DNA of 64,000 bases from Chloroflexota bacterium (GTDB lineage: Bacteria > Chloroflexota > Anaerolineae > UBA2200 > JACIWT01): positions 24,400-88,399 of the forward strand of contig JACIWT010000011.1 in NCBI GenBank assembly GCA_014360825.1, read 5' to 3'. The notes below the pieces were generated by a model. The model saw nothing but the letters and a program-made list of their open reading frames with translations, was not told the DNA's origin and did not search any database. This document shows, one piece after another, positions 60,413-64,000 of this stretch (its first letter is position 1; each line of letters opens with the position of its first letter). The position numbers and the translations under genes are program-made.

Positions 60413-61510
60413 CTAATATTCCTTCGCCTGTTCCTCTCCCCTCAGTACACGCAGCACGCCCTGCGCCATAGCCAGCATTTCGTCTTCACCAGGGTAGAGG
60501 AGGAGCGGCGCAATCCACTCCACCCGCTCGCGTATCCAAGCAACTAGCATCTCGGAGTAAGCCAGGTTGCCAGTGAGCACGATGGCATCCACATCTCCCT
60601 TGAGGACGGTGGACATAAGGCCTATTTCCTTGGCGATCTGATAAGCCATGGCCTCATAGATCAAGCGGGCATGCTCATCGCCGGCGGCAATGCGCCGCTC
60701 CACCTCGCGGGCGTCATTTGTCCCTAAGTGAGCCACCAGACCGCCTTGCCCCGCGATTTTCCTGAACATTTGATCATAGGTGTACCGCCCCGAGTAGCAC
60801 ATCCGGATCACGTCGCCAACGGGCAGTCCACCTGCCCTCTCTGGAGCGAAGGGACCGGTGCCGTCGAGCGCCTGGTTGACATCCACCATACGCCCACGCC
60901 GGTGTGCACTGACGGAAATACCCCCGCCCAAATGCACCACCACGAGGTTAAGGTCCTCGTATGGCTCCCCCAAGTCCTTTGCCGCTCGGCGGGCGACAGC
61001 CTTGAGATTCAGGGCATGGGAGAGGCTTCGCCGCTCGATCTCGGGCAAACCGGAGATACGGGCGATGTCATCGAATTCATCCACACACACAGGGTCCACA
61101 ACGAAAGCGGGGATGCTCGCAGCCGTTGCGATCTCATGAGCGATGATCGCCCCCAGATTCGAGACATGCTCGCGTTCTTTGGGGGCACGCAGTTCTGCCA
61201 GCATCTTCTCATTGACCCGGTAGGTGCCGCTGGAGATGGGACGCAGGATACCACCCCGTCCTACGACAGCGTGCAGAGATTGGAGAGATACCTCCTTCTC
61301 TTCAAGGAAACGCAAGACCGCATCGCGCCGTAAGGGATACTGATCGGGGATGCGAGGGTAGGCAGCCAATTCCGTGCTCGAATGCGAGATGTTCTGCGCG
61401 TGCAGCGGCACCTCATCCTCATAGACTGCCACTTTGGTAGATGTGGAACCGGGATTGATCACCAGGATGCGATAGTGAACGGGTTCAGATGTCGGTGATG
61501 GTCTGCTCAT
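60413..61510 (-). CDS. buk: Butyrate kinase
   Basis: 365 residues from ATG 61510 (AAGGAG eight bases upstream). ASKHA-fold acyl kinase: ILVINPGSTSTKVAVYED at the N-terminus, VVHLGGGISVSAHRRGRMVDVN, and a GNLAYSEMLVAWI region; length matches butyrate/branched-chain fatty acid kinases. It phosphorylates butyrate (or isobutyrate/isovalerate) or, in reverse, makes ATP from acyl phosphate. No phosphotransbutyrylase gene is nearby. Starts 13 bases after the mutM stop, so part of that operon. Confidence 0.93.
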   Translation of the reverse strand: MSRPSPTSEPVHYRILVINPGSTSTKVAVYEDEVPLHAQNISHSSTELAAYPRIPDQYPLRRDAVLRFLEEKEVSLQSLHAVVGRGGILRPISSGTYRVNEKMLAELRAPKEREHVSNLGAIIAHEIATAASIPAFVVDPVCVDEFDDIARISGLPEIERRSLSHALNLKAVARRAAKDLGEPYEDLNLVVVHLGGGISVSAHRRGRMVDVNQALDGTGPFAPERAGGLPVGDVIRMCYSGRYTYDQMFRKIAGQGGLVAHLGTNDAREVERRIAAGDEHARLIYEAMAYQIAKEIGLMSTVLKGDVDAIVLTGNLAYSEMLVAWIRERVEWIAPLLLYPGEDEMLAMAQGVLRVLRGEEQAKEY

Positions 61511-61523
61511 GGATAACACTCCT

Positions 61524-62342
61524 TCACTCTGGCTGGCACTGCGGGCAGATACGCGTCCCACGCCCCCCAACCATGAGTCGTTGGATATTCGCCCCACAAC
61601 GAGGACAGGTTGCTTGCTCCCGCCCGAAGACCCGCAGTTCGCCTTGGTAATGTCCCTCCTGGCCGTGGGCATCGCGATAGGAGCCATCGAAAGTGGTGCC
61701 CCGGCCAGCGATGGCCGACCGCAACACCAGGTGAATGGCATCGTAGAGGCGGTGGACTTCGTCGGGCGATAGGGTATTGGCACGTCGTCGCGGATGAAGG
61801 CGGGCAACGAAAAGGGCTTCATCTGTATAAATATTGCCTAAGCCAGCCAAGAATCGCTGATTTAGCAACAGGGGCTTGAGTGCCCCGCGCCTTCGCGCCA
61901 GCATGGCAGCGAATTGCTCTGGGGTGAAGTCCTTGGCCAGTGGTTCGGGACCCAGTTCCCGTACTATCTCACTGGCATCGCAGACCAAGTAGACCCGCCC
62001 GAATTTGCGTTGGTCACAGTAGCGCAGCTCGCGCCCATCGGCCAAACGGAATATCACGTGATCGTGCGGGTCACGCGGGTTTTGGCCAGGTCGCAGGAGC
62101 AATTGGCCGGTCATCCGCAGGTGAAAGAGCAAAGCGCCGCCGCCCGAGAGGTGCAAGACCAGGAACTTCCCCCGTCGCCCCACATCGAGGACGCTTTGTC
62201 CACATAAGTTGCGCGAAAACTCATTGGCCGAGTGAGTGGCCACGATCGCCGGCCAGTGTATTTCCACCTCAGTGAAAGTCGCGCCCACTAACTCCCGGCG
62301 CAGATCCGTGGCGATCGTTTCGACCTCAGGAAGTTCGGGCAT
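61524..62342 (-). CDS. mutM: Formamidopyrimidine-DNA glycosylase
   Basis: 272 residues from ATG 62342, so that Pro2 is the nucleophile of the family N-terminus PELPEVETIATDLR; Glu3 follows. The helix-two-turn-helix region GALKPLLLNQRFLAGLGNIYTDEAL and the C-terminal zinc finger CPRCGANIQ...CPQC are complete. It removes oxidised purines such as 8-oxoG and nicks DNA. It overlaps the upstream peptidase gene by 17 bases. Confidence 0.97.
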   Translation of the reverse strand: MPELPEVETIATDLRRELVGATFTEVEIHWPAIVATHSANEFSRNLCGQSVLDVGRRGKFLVLHLSGGGALLFHLRMTGQLLLRPGQNPRDPHDHVIFRLADGRELRYCDQRKFGRVYLVCDASEIVRELGPEPLAKDFTPEQFAAMLARRRGALKPLLLNQRFLAGLGNIYTDEALFVARLHPRRRANTLSPDEVHRLYDAIHLVLRSAIAGRGTTFDGSYRDAHGQEGHYQGELRVFGREQATCPRCGANIQRLMVGGRGTRICPQCQPE

Positions 62343-63579
62343 CGGAGCGCTTCCTGAACCACCAGGCCCCCACGAGTGATAACGGGATTGCCAGCGAGAA
62401 AGGACACACAGATGGACGTGGGGGCGGTGTCTCTGTGGGAGAGGCAGTAGATATAGGTTGGGGAGTCTGCGAGCGGGGCGACAGCCCCAATTCAGCACGC
62501 CAGCGGGCGTCGAGTTCGTTGTAGTCGAAGCCATACACCTGGACTAGTGCTTCCTCGGGCGTATATTTGCCGGTCTTGATCGTCTCGATCAACTGCGCCA
62601 TCTTCTCCTTGCCATAGGTGCGCAGCATGAAATCCACCAGCATATACACCTCGCCATAGAAAAGGTCCACCTGCGAGGGATCACCGGAGTAGGCAGAGAG
62701 CGATCGCACTGAGATGAGCGTGTCATTGCGGATAGCCCTTTCGACGGCTGCGCGGCGGTCGGCGCTTAAAGGACCCTCGGCATACATCGCCAAACCCTCG
62801 TCGAGCCAGCGGGGTAGATCGGTGTACGGGTTCTGCACCGCCAGGCCGGCTACAATGTGGCTGAGTTCGTGGGCTATGGTCTCGTTGATCTCTTCGTGCG
62901 CGCCCAGGAGAAGCAGCGTATCCTTTTCGGCCGCGACACCCAGGGTCAGCACGGATTCGTCATAGACCTCGCCGCGAGAGGCAAGGGCTGCGCTCATATC
63001 TCGCTGGTTGGCGTAGACCCAGATCTTCACTGGCTGCTCCAATATCACACCCATGCTCTCCTGGATGCGATCCAGGGCCTCCCTGGCCACGTCGAGCAAA
63101 TGGCGGGCTTCGGCTTCCCTGCCACTGTAGTAGTACAGCACCAGGTTGCCCTCGCTGATGGAGCGCCAGTCGAAACGTTCATCGCGGTAGAGATATTTCT
63201 GGCGTCTCGTCACCAGGGTGTTGCCAGCCGCGTCGGCTATGGCCCACCAATACTCCAATTCGGTGCCGGGCGAGAGTTGCCCACGCTTCAGCGACCAGGT
63301 GTGATCCAGCGAAATTCGTGTGGCCGGGGGAAAGTCAAGATCTACTCTGATGCGCAGGGGCTTCTCTATCTGGTAATACAATGTAACAGCAGTGATATCG
63401 GCAACGGAGCGGGCTTCCAGGTGAAAGACGACCTTCTCCGAGAAAGTCGAGGAGACGGACGATTCGATTACCTGGATTGGTCCTTCGGCAAGGGCATTGA
63501 GCGTTGAGACCAGGATGAGGCATCCGAGGACTACGAGCAGGATCGTCGCCTGCCAGCGACGTGAGACAAACGCAGGCAT
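62326..63579 (-). CDS. Peptidase-MA-like exported metalloprotease candidate
   Basis: 417 residues with a signal peptide (about 1-30), a beta-rich N-terminal part, then ETIAHELSHIVAGLA (zinc HExxH) with a following Glu in LPRWLDEGLAMYAEG as the third ligand, and MLRTYGKEKMAQLIETI. The C-terminus has a Thr/Pro linker and a helix PFSLAIPLSLVGAWWF with a basic end, so it is anchored to the membrane. This matches peptidase MA (M61-like) proteins. Zinc ligands look complete. It overlaps mutM and Trm112, so it is part of a compact operon. Confidence 0.85.
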   Translation of the reverse strand: MPAFVSRRWQATILLVVLGCLILVSTLNALAEGPIQVIESSVSSTFSEKVVFHLEARSVADITAVTLYYQIEKPLRIRVDLDFPPATRISLDHTWSLKRGQLSPGTELEYWWAIADAAGNTLVTRRQKYLYRDERFDWRSISEGNLVLYYYSGREAEARHLLDVAREALDRIQESMGVILEQPVKIWVYANQRDMSAALASRGEVYDESVLTLGVAAEKDTLLLLGAHEEINETIAHELSHIVAGLAVQNPYTDLPRWLDEGLAMYAEGPLSADRRAAVERAIRNDTLISVRSLSAYSGDPSQVDLFYGEVYMLVDFMLRTYGKEKMAQLIETIKTGKYTPEEALVQVYGFDYNELDARWRAELGLSPRSQTPQPISTASPTETPPPRPSVCPFSLAIPLSLVGAWWFRKRSDARTS

Positions 63580-63779
63580 CAGTTTGGCTTCTCCAGTTTC
63601 TCCACAGGAATGTCTCGGTATTTGTCGCCGATCTCAATGAGCATGTGGGGGATGTCGTCGGCGTCAATGGGATACTTGCGCCCACAGTTTTCACAGACGA
63701 GCCACGATTCTTTCACCAGCGTGACCTTCGTCTTGCAGGCTGGGCAGGCCAGGATATCAAGCAACTCTTGATCGAGCAT
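63579..63779 (-). CDS. Trm112-like zinc-ribbon protein
   Basis: 66 residues: LDILACPACKTKVTLVKESWLVCENCGRKYPIDADDIPHML, two CxxC pairs forming the zinc ribbon of the Trm112/YcaR family, which activates RNA and protein methyltransferases in eukaryotes and archaea; the bacterial role is unclear. Its stop overlaps the next gene's start by one base. Confidence 0.9.
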   Translation of the reverse strand: MLDQELLDILACPACKTKVTLVKESWLVCENCGRKYPIDADDIPHMLIEIGDKYRDIPVEKLEKPN

Positions 63780-63823
63780 AGTTTTGTCCCCTCCTCAGTG
63801 GTGCGTTTGTCTAATCAATAATA

Positions 63824-63852
63824 AGTATAACATTAAACGTCTGTTCGCGCAA
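63824..63852 (-). promoter_or_regulatory. Sigma-70-type promoter of the Trm112-peptidase-mutM-buk operon
   Basis: TTGCGC (63852-63847) and TATACT (63829-63824) on the minus strand with a 17-base spacer, about 45 bases before the Trm112-like start. Confidence 0.6.
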
Positions 63853-64000
63853 AGTTTTTTCGCGCCTTTCCCCGGGGTCAAGTCAGGTTTTTCCTGTAAA
63901 ATAGGCGACGTAGGTACGCTATGATCAGTACAGCCCTCCTATGTGTTGTACAATGGCAATCCGAGTTCGCGGCGCAGGAGATGCAGTTGTTGCTGCTCCA

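Noticed and set aside
1..64000. CRISPR arrays, rRNA operons, insertion sequences, phage genes
   Set aside because: No direct-repeat arrays, transposase motifs, rRNA-like blocks or phage structural genes were found on either strand.

Overview
The window looks like a chromosomal segment of an anaerobic, fermentative bacterium, most likely a Chloroflexota (Anaerolineae-like) lineage. This is an inference. It rests on lipoproteins and exported proteins with Thr/Pro-rich linkers, a subtilase with malectin and FN3 modules, DUF58, a tungsten-type aldehyde:ferredoxin oxidoreductase, butyrate kinase, many small ferredoxins and a probable selenoprotein. Promoters are very regular: TTGACA-N17-TATAAT-like boxes can be read directly in front of many transcription units.

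Layout. 1-6334 (+): a sugar-acid or aldehyde cluster (truncated GntR regulator, SCP2 protein, 2-hydroxyacid dehydrogenase, LsrK-like FGGY kinase, class II aldolase, AOR). 6414-14945: a PTS island with a BglG/MtlR-type regulator (+) facing a minus-strand operon: EIIA, RuBisCO-like protein, Zn-dehydrogenase, galactitol-type EIIC, class II aldolase, EIIB, and two unknown small genes. 15434-29000: mostly housekeeping or exported proteins (GNAT, DUF58, lipoprotein, TrmI, S8 protease, GH99-like protein, C1 peptidase with a small partner, DUF89, tRNA-His, DUF72). 28078-34409 (-): a redox island under an ArsR regulator, with three paralogous ferredoxins, an HdrA-N-like protein, a membrane protein carrying three thioredoxin-like domains fused to a DsbD/CcdA-like channel, a thioredoxin-like protein whose CxxC is encoded as UGA-G-P-C (probable selenocysteine), a Thr/Pro stalk protein broken by an in-frame TGA, and an Fe-S protein. 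34645-46827 (-): a LacI-controlled sugar operon (Zn-dehydrogenase, PotDBAC-like ABC transporter, GH116, FucI-like isomerase, FGGY kinase). 46938-48511 (+): a T-box leader and serS. 48618-56109 (-): ilvE, livKHMGF, panB and iclR. 56629-59292 (+): an MgtE-N/PRC/CBS protein with an atypical NRAMP. 59451-63852: zinc ribbon, PDZ protein, butyrate kinase, mutM, a peptidase-MA-like protein and a Trm112-like protein.

The two most interesting systems are these. (1) The ArsR-controlled redox island appears able to pass electrons from cytoplasmic ferredoxin or dithiol carriers through a DsbD-like channel to an exported selenothioredoxin. (2) The PTS operon embeds a RuBisCO-like protein between uptake and aldolase genes, which suggests an undescribed polyol-phosphate catabolic route. 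The RuBisCO-like gene also carries a 14-base G tract in its phosphate-binding loop. Function calls come from reading motifs by eye; no database search was run.
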